From the NCBI RefSeq assembly GCF_900111175.1, contig NZ_FOGI01000005.1:62001-126000 (forward strand): 64,000 nt of DNA. The letters run 5' to 3'. The position numbers were made by a program, and so were the translations under genes. Each line of letters starts with the position of its first letter. Position 1 is the first letter of the stretch. The notes under the pieces are model-generated. The model was not told the origin of the DNA. It did no database searches and was given only the letters and a program-made list of their open reading frames with translations. Of this stretch, positions 10,623 to 18,851 are shown in pieces. This DNA comes from Actinokineospora terrae. Lineage in GTDB: Bacteria > Actinomycetota > Actinomycetes > Mycobacteriales > Pseudonocardiaceae.

Positions 10623-11081
10623 CTAGCCGGGCTCGGGCGCGGGCGGACGCTCCAGAAGGGTGGACAGGACGACGGTGGAGACGGTCCTGGAGACCATGTC
10701 GACCGCGCGCAGCCGCTCCAGGGCGTCCTCCAGGTGGTGGATGTTGGCCGCCCGCAGGTGCACGATCGCGTCGGCCGACCCGGAGACGGTGTAGGCGGCC
10801 ACCACCTCGGGCAGCGGTTCGAGCCGCTGGCGGATCCGGTCGGGGGACACGTTGCCCTGGCAGTGCACCTCGACGAAGGCCTCGGTGCCCCAGCCCAGCG
10901 CCTCCGGGTTGACCACGGCGGTGAACCCGCGCAGCACCCCGGTCTCCAGCAGCCGGTCCACCCGCCGCTTGACCGCGGGCGCCGAGAGCGAGACGGCCTT
11001 GCCGATCTCGGCGTAACTCGACCTCGCGTCGGCCACGAGCTGTGAAATGATTCGCTGATCAATGACGTCCACACGCAACAT
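10623..11081 (-). CDS. Lrp/AsnC-family regulator
   Basis: 152 aa from ATG 11081; GTG 11072 is an alternative. Residues 3-50 hold the N-terminal HTH (DQRIISQLVADARSSYAEIG...SAPAVKRRVDRL). The rest is the RAM/AsnC ligand domain (VVAAYTVSGSADAIVHLRA). It is divergent from the dimethylargininase gene, with a symmetric site in the gap, so it probably controls that gene in response to an amino acid such as arginine or a derivative. This pairing is common in actinobacteria. Confidence 0.9.
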   Translation of the reverse strand: MLRVDVIDQRIISQLVADARSSYAEIGKAVSLSAPAVKRRVDRLLETGVLRGFTAVVNPEALGWGTEAFVEVHCQGNVSPDRIRQRLEPLPEVVAAYTVSGSADAIVHLRAANIHHLEDALERLRAVDMVSRTVSTVVLSTLLERPPAPEPG

Positions 11082-11091
11082 TCTGCATGTT
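11077..11091. promoter_or_regulatory. Candidate Lrp operator
   Basis: AACAT-N5-ATGTT, a 15-bp palindrome overlapping the Lrp start region in the divergent gap with the dimethylargininase gene. Size and symmetry match Lrp/AsnC boxes; a related half-site (GACATTGATG) lies at about 11108. Confidence 0.5.
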
Positions 11092-11146
11092 CGAGGGCGT
11101 CTTAGCGACATTGATGACTGCTTTCCGGGGCTCTACATTTCGATCC

Positions 11147-12013
11147 ATGACCTCGGCACCCGTGCGGCAGCCCGCGACCACCCGCCTCGCCACGACGCGG
11201 CGGTACCTCATGTGCTCGCCCACGTACTTCGCGGTCGAGTACTCCATCAACCCCTGGATGGACCCCACCCGCCCGGTCAGCACCGAGGGCGCGGTCGCCG
11301 AGTGGACGGCGCTGAAGGAGACCTACGAGCGCCTCGGCCACACCGTCGAGACCATCGCCCCCCAGCCCGGCCTGCCGGACATGGTCTTCTCCGCCAACTC
11401 GGGCACCGTCATCGACGGCGTGGTGCTGGGCTCCCGCTTCCGCGCCCCCCAGCGCGCCGCCGAGGCCGACTTCTTCCGCACCTGGTTCCTCGACCGCGGC
11501 TACCGCGACATCGTCATGCCCGAGAAGATCAACGAAGCCGAGGGCGACCTCACCTGGACCGGCGATCTGTTGCTCGCCGGAACCGGCTTCCGCACCGACC
11601 CCGGTGCCCACGCCGAAGCCCAGGAAGTCCTGGGCGTCCCGGTGGTGTCACTCCAGTTGGTAGACCCCCGCTACTACCACCTGGACGTCGCACTGTTTGT
11701 GCTCACCGAGGCCACCCCCACCTCCCGAGCGCACATCGCCTACTACCCCGCCGCCTTCTCCCCCGGCACCCAACGCCTCCTCCGCCGCCTCTACCCAGAC
11801 GCCATCCTCGCCACCGAAGAGGACGCCGCCTGCCTAGGCCTCAACGCCGTCTCCGACGGCCGCAACGTCATCCTTCCCAAGGAAGCCACCACCCTCACCA
11901 CCCAACTCCACACCCACGGCTACACCCCCCACCCCGTAGACATCACCGAACTCCGCAAATCCGGCGGCGGGCCAAAGTGCTGCACCATGGAACTCCGCGA
12001 TCGGACGCGCTAA
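11147..12013 (+). CDS. ddaH: Dimethylargininase / arginine deiminase-like hydrolase
   Basis: 288 aa from ATG 11147; a 20-codon longer form from 11087 would run through the Lrp operator. The guanidino-group-modifying fold is recognised by RYLMCSPTYFAVEYSINPWM near the N-terminus, an LPDMVFSANSG segment, EGDLTWTG with the catalytic acid region, YYHLDVAL with the catalytic His, and a terminal GGGPKCCTMEL with the nucleophilic Cys. It hydrolyses methylated arginine (or arginine) to citrulline. Regulation by the divergent Lrp gene is likely. Codon use becomes C-rich at the 3' end, as in the neighbours. Confidence 0.92.
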   Translation: MTSAPVRQPATTRLATTRRYLMCSPTYFAVEYSINPWMDPTRPVSTEGAVAEWTALKETYERLGHTVETIAPQPGLPDMVFSANSGTVIDGVVLGSRFRAPQRAAEADFFRTWFLDRGYRDIVMPEKINEAEGDLTWTGDLLLAGTGFRTDPGAHAEAQEVLGVPVVSLQLVDPRYYHLDVALFVLTEATPTSRAHIAYYPAAFSPGTQRLLRRLYPDAILATEEDAACLGLNAVSDGRNVILPKEATTLTTQLHTHGYTPHPVDITELRKSGGGPKCCTMELRDRTR

Positions 12014-12086
12014 AGAGGGGTGTGGGCCCGCTTCGGCTCGGTAGGTTCGACTCTGGAAGGTAGGGCTACCGGGCTGGGGTGAAGTC

Positions 12087-12725
12087 GTGGGTGATGATGG
12101 GTATGAGGACTTACTGAAGCCGTTGCTTCTGCCTCAGCTGACGTACTCGCGGGACGAAGTTCTCCTGGGGAAGCCGTGTCCGGTGCCGGCTTTGGCGGGG
12201 TTGTATGGCTGGTTCTTTGATGAGGTTCCGCCTGTGGTGCCGTTGCCGGAGGGGTTGGCGGAGGCGCCGTGGAAGTTGCTGTATGTGGGGATTGCGCCGA
12301 AGCCTGCGCCGCGGAATGGGGCGCGGGCGAGCACGCGGACGATTCGGCATCGGGTGAAGGAGCACCTCAGGGGGAACGCGGAGGCGTCCACGCTCCGGCT
12401 GTCGCTGGGGTGCCTGCTTGCTGACCAGTTGGGGTTGGAGCTGCGTCGCGTCGGGAGTGGGAGCCGGTTGACCTTCGTGCACGGCGAGCAGGTGTTGAAC
12501 AAGTGGTTGGACGCCCACGCCCGGGTGTCCTACCTCGCGGTGGAGTCGCCGCGGGAGGTGGAGCAGGCGGTGATCGAGCGGGAGTACCTGCCGCTGAACC
12601 TGAGCGACAACCGGCACAACCCGTTCTTCGAGGAGCTCACCCGCATCCGGAAGGACGCCAAGGCCGCGGCCCGCGCTCTCCCGGTGCTCCCGAACCCGTC
12701 GGGCCGGAGCACCGCCAAGCGCTGA
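12087..12725 (+). CDS. GIY-YIG nuclease-family protein
   Basis: 212 aa. GLYGW (~38-42) and LLYVGIA (~66-72) are the GIY and YIG strands. R in TIRHRVKEHL and the later Glu in EVEQAVIEREYLPLN followed by N..HNPF match the catalytic Arg, Glu and Asn positions of the fold. So it is probably a nuclease acting alone; no partner domain (UvrC-like, methylase) is present. It starts at GTG 12087 after a weak ribosome site. DNA repair or restriction-type roles are both possible. Confidence 0.75.
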   Translation: MGDDGYEDLLKPLLLPQLTYSRDEVLLGKPCPVPALAGLYGWFFDEVPPVVPLPEGLAEAPWKLLYVGIAPKPAPRNGARASTRTIRHRVKEHLRGNAEASTLRLSLGCLLADQLGLELRRVGSGSRLTFVHGEQVLNKWLDAHARVSYLAVESPREVEQAVIEREYLPLNLSDNRHNPFFEELTRIRKDAKAAARALPVLPNPSGRSTAKR

Positions 12726-12819
12726 ACTGTCGTACCCCGGTGGTCCACTGTGCGGGAGGCCGTTACAGCTCGGCGGATGCTGGGCACTTCTGGGCCGACA
12801 GTGGATTGTGGGAGGGCTG

Positions 12820-12957
12820 ATGAGTGTGAACGTGCGTCCGGCGAAGCCGCAGGTGCCGGTGTTTCGCAGTGGGGTTGTCGTGGAGGTGCCGCGGGTGGTG
12901 GTGCCTGTGCAGCGGGTTTCGGTGGGGAATCCGGTGTTCAGTGCGGCTAAGGGCTGA
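12820..12957 (+). CDS. Small hypothetical protein, 45 aa
   Basis: GGGAGGG at 12811-12816 lies a few nt before ATG 12820. The product is Val/Pro-rich with a VVVEVPRVVVPVQRVSVG core, and has no Cys, signal or TM. The strong ribosome site and good actinobacterial codon use support translation. It overlaps the convergent TetR stop by 11 bp. Function unknown. Confidence 0.5.
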   Translation: MSVNVRPAKPQVPVFRSGVVVEVPRVVVPVQRVSVGNPVFSAAKG

Positions 12958-13459
12958 CGAGCAGTAAGAGGGCGTTGGCGATGTCGGGGGGTGTGCCGGT
13001 GGCTAGGTGGCGGAGTTGCATGCCCGCTACTAGGGCCACGACGGGGCCGGTGAGGTGTTCGGGTGAGGGGACGCCGAGGGCTGTGAGGATGGTCAGCGTC
13101 AGCGCGTCGTAGGCGGCGAAGCAGCGGGATGTGGCGTCGCGCAAAGAGGGGTCGCGGGCGGCGTGGAGGTAGAGCTCGAACGGGGCTAGGTCGGACGGTA
13201 GGTTCTCCACGACCTGTTGGACCAACGCGGCCGCTTGTTCAAGAGTCGCTGGTAGCTCGAAGGTTGCGAGTCGGCTTGTCTCCTCTTGGACGAAGAGCAG
13301 CAGGCTCTCTCGCAGCAGGTCGGTCTGGGTCGCGAAGTGGTACGTGATCGACCCGAGCGAGACCTCCGCTTCCCGGGCGATCCGCCGGTTCGTCACCCCG
13401 GCGACGCCTTTGTCGGCGATTACCCGCAGGGTCGCGCGCAGGATCCGGTCCCTGGTCAC
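12947..13459 (-). CDS. TetR-family regulator
   Basis: 170 aa from GTG 13459. That start overlaps the amidase stop by 4 bp and has GGAG 9 nt upstream, which makes it better than GTG 13468. Residues ~3-50 form the HTH (TRDRILRATLRVIADKGVAGVTNRRIAREAEVSLGSITYHF in segments). The C-terminal ~110 residues are the ligand/dimer domain. Co-transcribed with the amidase; the 16-bp palindrome in front of the amidase is probably its operator. Confidence 0.92.
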   Translation of the reverse strand: MTRDRILRATLRVIADKGVAGVTNRRIAREAEVSLGSITYHFATQTDLLRESLLLFVQEETSRLATFELPATLEQAAALVQQVVENLPSDLAPFELYLHAARDPSLRDATSRCFAAYDALTLTILTALGVPSPEHLTGPVVALVAGMQLRHLATGTPPDIANALLLLVSP

Positions 13460-14784
13460 GACGGCCACCTCCGGTCCCAGCGCTCGACGGACTCCAGTTG
13501 CGCGGCAAGGGAAATCAGCTGCCGCTCGCTGTCAGCACGTCCCAACAGCTGCGCGCCCACCGGCAGCGGTACCAGTCCCGCGGGCACGTTCATGGCAGGC
13601 CAACCGAGCACATTCCACGGCCACGCGTACGGGCACGCGCGGATGATCGCCTGATCCGTCTGCCACCCGCGAAGTCCGTCGATAGCGCCAACGGGCAGCG
13701 GTAGGGAAGCCGTCGTCGGTGTCAGGAGTACGTCGACGCGGTCGAACACCCGCCCAACCCGGCGCTGGAACAGCCGCAAGGTGGCGTTAGCGGCGCGCAA
13801 TCCACGCCCGCGCAAGAGAGCCCCGAGACGCCCGTTGCTTAGAGTGCGTGTATCGAGCAAGAGCGGATCCGGGACGCGGTCGTGCCAGTCGTGGACGCCG
13901 CCTAGAGAGCGGGGGAGGAAGTTGAGTCCAATCAGGCCGTAGTCGGGATTCGCGACGACGATCTCGTGCCCCAGCGACCGCAGCACTCGCGCGAGTCGCA
14001 CAACGGCCGTACGCACCAACGGATCCAGGGCGACCCGCATGCCAGTGAACGCTGGCCGCAACGACAGTCCTATCCGCAACCTGCCCGGGTCTATATCAGC
14101 CGCATCCCGGAACGGCGCACCAGCGAGCACCTCTAGCAACAACGCCGCATCCCCGACCGTACGAGCCAACACGCCATCAGTCGTGATGCCGTGGAACAGG
14201 TCCGGACTGGACACCCGCCCCCGCTGCGGCTTGATCCCCACCAGATGCGTCCACGCCGCCGGAATCCGCACCGACCCGGCGCCGTCCGACCCAACGGCCG
14301 CGGGCACCAACCCCGCCGCGACAGCAGCAGCCGAACCACCAGAGGACCCGCCAGGCGTTCGCCCCAGATCCCACGGGTTCCGGGTCACCCCAAACGCAGA
14401 TCCCTCGGTTACCGGCCACTGGCCAAACTCAGGTGTGTTGGTCTTGCCGACGATGACAGCGCCAGCAGCCTTGAGCCGCCCAACCAGCGCGCAGTCCGCT
14501 GTAGCCGCAGGAAACTCGCCCGGGCAACCAAACGCGGTGGGCTCACCGGCGATGTCGACGTCATCCTTGATGGCGACCGGTACGCCCAACAGTGGCAACC
14601 GCTCGCCCGCACCAAGAGCCCGGTCCGCCGCCGCAGCATCAGTGAGCGCTACCTCGCGAACACGGCGAAACGCGTTCAGCGTCGGTTGGCTCTGCCTGAT
14701 CGAGTCCAAGACCGCGGTCGTCAGCGCTACTGACGTGGTCGACCCGGCAGCAAGAGCCTGAGCGTTGGCCTCCAGTCCGAGCAC
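13456..14784 (-). CDS. Amidase-signature family amidase
   Basis: 442 aa from GTG 14784, chosen because AAGGAGG (complement of 14790-14796) lies 5 nt upstream; a 14-codon longer form has no such site. The Ser-cisSer-Lys triad is seen as VAIKDDVDIAG (Lys), GGSSGGSAAAV (cis-Ser) and GSDGAGSVRIPA (nucleophilic Ser). It hydrolyses a carboxamide; the substrate is unknown (GatA-like, but the GatCAB partners are absent). The operon with a TetR regulator suggests an inducible catabolic or detoxifying role. Confidence 0.92.
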   Translation of the reverse strand: MLGLEANAQALAAGSTTSVALTTAVLDSIRQSQPTLNAFRRVREVALTDAAAADRALGAGERLPLLGVPVAIKDDVDIAGEPTAFGCPGEFPAATADCALVGRLKAAGAVIVGKTNTPEFGQWPVTEGSAFGVTRNPWDLGRTPGGSSGGSAAAVAAGLVPAAVGSDGAGSVRIPAAWTHLVGIKPQRGRVSSPDLFHGITTDGVLARTVGDAALLLEVLAGAPFRDAADIDPGRLRIGLSLRPAFTGMRVALDPLVRTAVVRLARVLRSLGHEIVVANPDYGLIGLNFLPRSLGGVHDWHDRVPDPLLLDTRTLSNGRLGALLRGRGLRAANATLRLFQRRVGRVFDRVDVLLTPTTASLPLPVGAIDGLRGWQTDQAIIRACPYAWPWNVLGWPAMNVPAGLVPLPVGAQLLGRADSERQLISLAAQLESVERWDRRWPS

Positions 14785-14796
14785 GGCGACCTCCTT

Positions 14797-14812
14797 GTTC
14801 GTTCGAACGAAC
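14797..14812. promoter_or_regulatory. 16-bp perfect palindrome, probable TetR operator
   Basis: GTTCGTTC / GAACGAAC directly upstream of the amidase ribosome site and 46 bp from the divergent siderophore-interacting gene. Position and symmetry fit autoregulation by the TetR protein of the amidase operon; it might also touch the divergent gene. Confidence 0.6.
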
Positions 14813-14858
14813 GGTAGCCGGTTCACGCCGCCGAGACCACGGGCGCGAGGATGGGGAG

Positions 14859-15641
14859 ATGAGCACGCAACCCGAGGCCCGCAGGCGCTCCCGCAGGCAA
14901 GAGACCCGGCTCTGGCGCGTCCCGGTCACCCGGGTCGAGCGCGTCACCCCGCAGATGGCGCGGGTGACCGTCCAGCACGAGTCGCTGGCGAGCCTGGCCG
15001 GGGCGCGCACCGACCAGAACGTGATGCTCTACCTCTACCCCGAGGGCACGCAGCTCCCCGAGCCGCTGACCCTGGAGTCCGCACGCGGATTGTGGGCACA
15101 AGTCCGGCCGCTGACCCGCACCTACACGATCCGGAGGCACGACCCCGCCACCAACGAGGTCGACTTCGACTTCGTGCTGCACGGCGACGCGGGCCCGGCC
15201 TCGGCATGGGCGTCCAGGGTCCAGCCGGGCGACGAGGTGATCTTCGTCGGACCGTCGCCCGCTTACCAGCCCGACCCGACCGCGGACTGGTACCTGCTCG
15301 CGGGTGACGAGACCGCGATCCCCGCCATCGCCGCGATCCTCGCCGCGTTGCCGCAAGACAAGCAGGTCTTGGCCTTCGTCGAGGTAGCCAACGCCGCAGA
15401 AGCGCAGCCACTCGATGGCGTCACATGGCTCTACCGCGACGGCGCACCGGCAGGCCAGAACACGGTGCTAGTCGAAGCCATCAGGGCCGCGACGCTGCCG
15501 GAAGGGCTACCGGAGGTCTGGATGGCCGGTGAGCGGTCGGCGATGCTCGCGGTGCGGTCGCACCTGCTCGACGACCGCGGCTACCCCCGCCAGCGCGTGC
15601 GTCCCACGACCTACTGGCGCCTGGGCGAGAGCGGCAACTGA
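14859..15641 (+). CDS. Siderophore-interacting protein (FAD-dependent ferric-siderophore reductase type)
   Basis: 260 aa. [11 protein letters not shown] (~89-99) is the FAD-binding R.Y(T/S) motif of the ViuB/SIP family. [15 protein letters not shown] (~105-122) is the conserved strand-loop. The NAD(P)H-binding half ends in TYWRLGE, typical of the family. It is cytoplasmic and releases iron from imported siderophores by reduction. No siderophore transporter lies next to it. It could share a promoter region with the divergent amidase operon. Confidence 0.93.
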   Translation: MSTQPEARRRSRRQETRLWRVPVTRVERVTPQMARVTVQHESLASLAGARTDQNVMLYLYPEGTQLPEPLTLESARGLWAQVRPLTRTYTIRRHDPATNEVDFDFVLHGDAGPASAWASRVQPGDEVIFVGPSPAYQPDPTADWYLLAGDETAIPAIAAILAALPQDKQVLAFVEVANAAEAQPLDGVTWLYRDGAPAGQNTVLVEAIRAATLPEGLPEVWMAGERSAMLAVRSHLLDDRGYPRQRVRPTTYWRLGESGN

Positions 15642-15716
15642 TCGACTGTCCGGTTGGAACTTCTCACCCCGGGCGCTCGTTGGACTCCCGGGCCGACGAG
15701 AACCGAGGAGGCGAGG

Positions 15717-16580
15717 GTGCACGGACATGTCAACGGGGTGCGGACCGCGCTCCTGCTGGGCGGTCTCAGCGCGCTGATCGTGCTGGTCGCGTCGTTCTTC
15801 GGCCGCACGGCGCTCATCATCGGCGTTCTGGTTGCCGCGGGCGTCAACGGTTACGCGTACTTCAACTCCGACAAGCTCGCCCTGCGGGCCATGCGCGCGC
15901 GGCCGGTCTCGCAAGCTGAACAGCCCGCGCTGTACCGGATTGTGCGCGAGCTGGCCACCGCCGCCCGGCAGCCGATGCCCCGCCTGCACGTCAGCCCCAC
16001 GGCCGCCCCGAACGCGTTCGCCACCGGCCGCAACCCGCGCAACGCCGCCGTCTGCTGCACCACGGGCCTGCTGGACCTGCTCGACGAACGCGAACTGCGC
16101 GGCGTCCTGGCCCACGAGCTGGCGCACGTCTACAACCGCGACATCCTCATCTCGTGCGTCGCGGGCGCGCTGGCCACCGTGGTCAGCCTCTTGGCCAACC
16201 TCGCGCTGTTCGCGGGCATCTTCTGTGACGACGACGATGACCGCGCCAACCCGTTCGCCATGCTGCTGATCGCGATGCTCGGCCCCATCGCTGCGGTCAT
16301 CGTGCAGATGGCGGTCAGCCGCTCCCGCGAGTACCAGGCCGACGAGTCCGGCGCCCGGCTCACCGGCGACCCGCTCGCGCTGGCCTCCGCGCTGCGCAAG
16401 CTCGACGAGGGCACCCGCGCCGCGCCGCTGGCCCCCGAGCCCGCGGTCGCCGCGCAGTCGCACCTGATGATCGCCAACCCGTTCCGCCCCGGCGACGGCA
16501 TCTCCCGGCACTTCTCCACGCACCCACCCATCGCGGACCGCATAGCGCGGCTCGAACGGATGGCGCTGGAGCAGTCCTAA
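15717..16580 (+). CDS. htpX: HtpX-type M48 membrane zinc metalloprotease
   Basis: 287 aa from GTG 15717, with GAGGAGG at 15705-15711. Two N-terminal TM helices (~10-45) are followed by HELAH (zinc ligands and catalytic Glu), two further hydrophobic segments, and [11 protein letters not shown] with the third zinc ligand Glu. It degrades damaged membrane proteins. The stop overlaps the convergent rfbA stop by 4 bp (16577-16580). Confidence 0.95.
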   Translation: MHGHVNGVRTALLLGGLSALIVLVASFFGRTALIIGVLVAAGVNGYAYFNSDKLALRAMRARPVSQAEQPALYRIVRELATAARQPMPRLHVSPTAAPNAFATGRNPRNAAVCCTTGLLDLLDERELRGVLAHELAHVYNRDILISCVAGALATVVSLLANLALFAGIFCDDDDDRANPFAMLLIAMLGPIAAVIVQMAVSRSREYQADESGARLTGDPLALASALRKLDEGTRAAPLAPEPAVAAQSHLMIANPFRPGDGISRHFSTHPPIADRIARLERMALEQS

Positions 16581-17458
16581 CCGGTGGCGCCCGCGGCCTT
16601 CGCGACGCTCATGACGTACTCGCCGTAACCGGACTTCGCCAGCTTGGTGCCCAGCGCGTAGCACTCGTCCGGGGTGATGAAGCCGCGGTCGAGGGCGATC
16701 TCCTCGAGGCAGGCGATCCGGACGCCGGTGCGGTGCTCCAGCACCTGGACGAACTGGCCCGCCTCCAGCAGCGAGTCGTGCGTGCCGGTGTCCAGCCAGG
16801 CGAAGCCCCGGCCGAGGTCGAGCAGCCTGGCCCGGCCCTGCCGCAGGTATTCCAGGTTGACGTCGGTGATCTCCAGCTCGCCCCGCGCCGACGGCGACAG
16901 GCTCTTGGCGATCTTGATGACGTCGTTGTCGTAGAAGTACAGCCCGGTGATGGCCCGGTTCGACTTCGGCTCGGCAGGCTTCTCCTCGATGGACAGCAGC
17001 CGACCGTCCGCGTCTACCTCACCGACGCCGTAGCGCTGGGGGTCCTTGACGGGGTAACCGAACAAGACAGCGCCATCGAGGTCCGCGATGTTGGCCTGCA
17101 TCATCTGCGAGAACCCGAGACCCCAGAAGATGTTGTCGCCGAGCACCAGCGCCACGGAGTCGTCCCCGACGAAGTCCTCGCCGATGATGAACGCCTCGGC
17201 CAGCCCGTTGGGCTCCGCCTGCTCCGCGTAGGAGAACGCGACCCCGAACTGGCTGCCGTCGCCGAGCAGCCGCTGGAAGTTCGGCAGGTCGGCGGGGGTG
17301 GAGATGATCAGGATGTCCCGGATCCCGGCCAGCATCAGCACCGAGAGCGGGTAGTAGATCATCGGCTTGTCGTACACGGGCAGCAGCTGCTTCGACACCG
17401 CCTGCGTGATCGGGTGCAACCGGGTCCCACTACCCCCAGCGAGGACGATGCCCTTCAT
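16577..17458 (-). CDS. rfbA: Glucose-1-phosphate thymidylyltransferase
   Basis: 293 aa from ATG 17458. [16 protein letters not shown] is the nucleotidyltransferase signature. [22 protein letters not shown] and [10 protein letters not shown] are typical RfbA/RmlA motifs. It makes dTDP-glucose from dTTP and glucose-1-phosphate, the first step to dTDP-rhamnose or other deoxysugars. The other rml genes are not adjacent. Confidence 0.96.
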   Translation of the reverse strand: MKGIVLAGGSGTRLHPITQAVSKQLLPVYDKPMIYYPLSVLMLAGIRDILIISTPADLPNFQRLLGDGSQFGVAFSYAEQAEPNGLAEAFIIGEDFVGDDSVALVLGDNIFWGLGFSQMMQANIADLDGAVLFGYPVKDPQRYGVGEVDADGRLLSIEEKPAEPKSNRAITGLYFYDNDVIKIAKSLSPSARGELEITDVNLEYLRQGRARLLDLGRGFAWLDTGTHDSLLEAGQFVQVLEHRTGVRIACLEEIALDRGFITPDECYALGTKLAKSGYGEYVMSVAKAAGATG

Positions 17459-17605
17459 CACGGCTCCTGTCGTGTTCACCAATCCGAGGCTACCCACGTA
17501 AGAGCCACCCGCATCCCCTATCGAGCGGCGACTCCCCGACAGTGCATCGCCCCTAGTGCACGCAGGGTTACCAGTGATGCCGGACACCACGCCCTGATCG
17601 GCTGG

Positions 17606-17962
17606 TCAGCCGGTTGGATCGACACCGAGAGTGTCGTGATCGGCAGGTTCCCTGGTCTGGCTGACGATCCACGCCAGGTAGGCCGGGTTGCCCGCCTGGA
17701 TCGGCAGCGCGAACACGCACGGCACGTCGTACGGGTGGTCCCGGTCGGCGCGGGCGACGATCTCCGGCACCAGCGACAGGCGGGTGTGCAGCGCCACGCG
17801 CGCCTCCACGTCGTCCTGGATGGCGCCATCCCACCGGTAGACGGACCTGACCGGGCTGATGTGCTGCCCGCACGCCACCAGCCGGTCGGCCACGAGCGCG
17901 CGCGTGAAGTCCACCAGCCACCCGGCGTCAGCCGCGGTGATGACGACCTCGCAGGCCTGCAC
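17606..17962 (-). CDS. cutA: CutA-type divalent ion tolerance protein
   Basis: 118 aa from GTG 17962, with GGGAGGTGG 5 nt upstream; the longer 132-aa frame is not needed. EVVITAADAGWLVDFTRALVADRLVACGQH and SVYRWDG.IQDDVEA are the CutA1 core, a trimeric ferredoxin-like fold. The extra ~10-residue C-terminal tail is unusual but short. Its physiological role in actinobacteria is uncertain. Confidence 0.9.
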   Translation of the reverse strand: MQACEVVITAADAGWLVDFTRALVADRLVACGQHISPVRSVYRWDGAIQDDVEARVALHTRLSLVPEIVARADRDHPYDVPCVFALPIQAGNPAYLAWIVSQTREPADHDTLGVDPTG

Positions 17963-18018
17963 AGGTCCACCTCCCGGGAGGTGGTGGGTCGGGCACGGGG
18001 CCAACCCACCACCGGGCG

Positions 18019-18510
18019 TCAGCGGTAGTTCGTGAACTGCAGGGCGATGCCGAAGTCGCCGGTCTTGAGCAGGTTGATGACGTCCTGCAGGTGGTCCTTC
18101 TTCTTGCCCGAGACGCGCAACTGATCGCCCTGGATCTGCGCCTGGACGCCCTTGGGGCCCTCGTCGCGGATCTTCTTGGCGATCTCCTTGGCCTTCTCCG
18201 CCGAGATGCCCTGCACCAGCGTGCCGGTCACCTTGTGCACCTTGCCCGACGGCGCGGGCTCACCGATGTCGAACGCCTTCTGGGAGATGTTCCGCTTGAC
18301 CAGCTTCTCCTTGAAGACCTCGATCGCGGCGGCGCAACGCTCCTCGGTCTCGGCCTCGAAGGTGATCGCCTCCTCGCCGGACCAGGCCACCTTCGCCCCG
18401 GTGCCGCGGAAGTCGAACCGGGTGGCCAACTCCTTGCCAGCCTGGTTCAGCGCGTTGTCGACCTCCTGCCGGTCCACCTTGCTCACCACGTCGAATGACG
18501 GGTCCGCCAC
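18019..18510 (-). CDS. YajQ/UPF0234 family nucleotide-binding protein
   Basis: 163 aa, the exact family length. It starts at GTG 18510 with [12 protein letters not shown] and ends [17 protein letters not shown], both diagnostic. The fold is two alpha/beta domains; YajQ homologues bind c-di-GMP in Xanthomonas and tRNA/nucleotides elsewhere. It could be relevant to the c-di-GMP phosphodiesterase at 41.8 kb. Confidence 0.95.
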   Translation of the reverse strand: MADPSFDVVSKVDRQEVDNALNQAGKELATRFDFRGTGAKVAWSGEEAITFEAETEERCAAAIEVFKEKLVKRNISQKAFDIGEPAPSGKVHKVTGTLVQGISAEKAKEIAKKIRDEGPKGVQAQIQGDQLRVSGKKKDHLQDVINLLKTGDFGIALQFTNYR

Positions 18511-18609
18511 GTGCCTCGCACCTCCGCTGTACAGGGGTAGTTCAGGTCGGCACGGATGGTACCGCCGCCACCACCCACCAGGGGGTCGCCGCGCAGAGGG
18601 GGGTACCCG

Positions 18610-18640
18610 TTGGAACTCCCCCCACCCCATTCGGTATGGT
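18610..18640 (+). promoter_or_regulatory. Candidate tRNA-Tyr promoter
   Basis: TTGGAA (18610-18615) and TATGGT (18635-18640) with a 19-bp spacer, 30 bp upstream of the tRNA. The spacer is longer than ideal. Confidence 0.35.
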
Positions 18641-18669
18641 TCCCGACGTCCAGCAGCACCGGACACCCC

Positions 18670-18753
18670 GGCGGGTTGCCCGAGCGGCCAATGGGAGCGG
18701 ACTGTAAATCCGTCGCGAAAGCTACAGAGGTTCGAATCCTCTACCCGCCACCA
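18670..18753 (+). tRNA. tRNA-Tyr (anticodon GUA)
   Basis: Acceptor arms GGCGGGT (18670-18676) and ACCCGCC (18743-18749) pair. Discriminator A is followed by an encoded CCA (18751-18753). Anticodon GTA is at 18704-18706. A long variable arm makes it class II, as expected for bacterial tRNA-Tyr, and the T loop is GGTTCGAATCC. The 3' half is the attachment site of the element that follows; integration keeps the tRNA intact. Confidence 0.96.
18700..18751 (+). repeat. attL core (52-bp direct repeat, tRNA 3' half)
   Basis: Identical to 29852-29903 over all 52 bases, from the G before the anticodon stem's ACT to the first C of the CCA end. One mismatch further upstream, three more bases match. Confidence 0.92.
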
Positions 18754-18812
18754 CATGTCCTGACCAGGGCATATAACCGAATAGTAGATCGTCGGCTTCG
18801 GCCAAGATGATC

Positions 18813-18834
18813 TTTGGGTGCGGCTTTGGGTGCG
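18813..18834 (+). repeat. Arm-type direct repeats inside attL
   Basis: TTTGGGTGCG occurs at 18813-18822 and 18825-18834, 12 bp apart. The same 12-bp-spaced pair recurs inside attR at 29739-29758. They are probably integrase arm-binding sites. Confidence 0.55.
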
Positions 18835-18851
18835 AACGTACACTCAAGGCC

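Noticed and set aside
14039..14761. 240-aa plus-strand frame opposite the amidase
   Set aside because: The opposite strand encodes an amidase with an intact catalytic triad; this frame has no start signal or domain.
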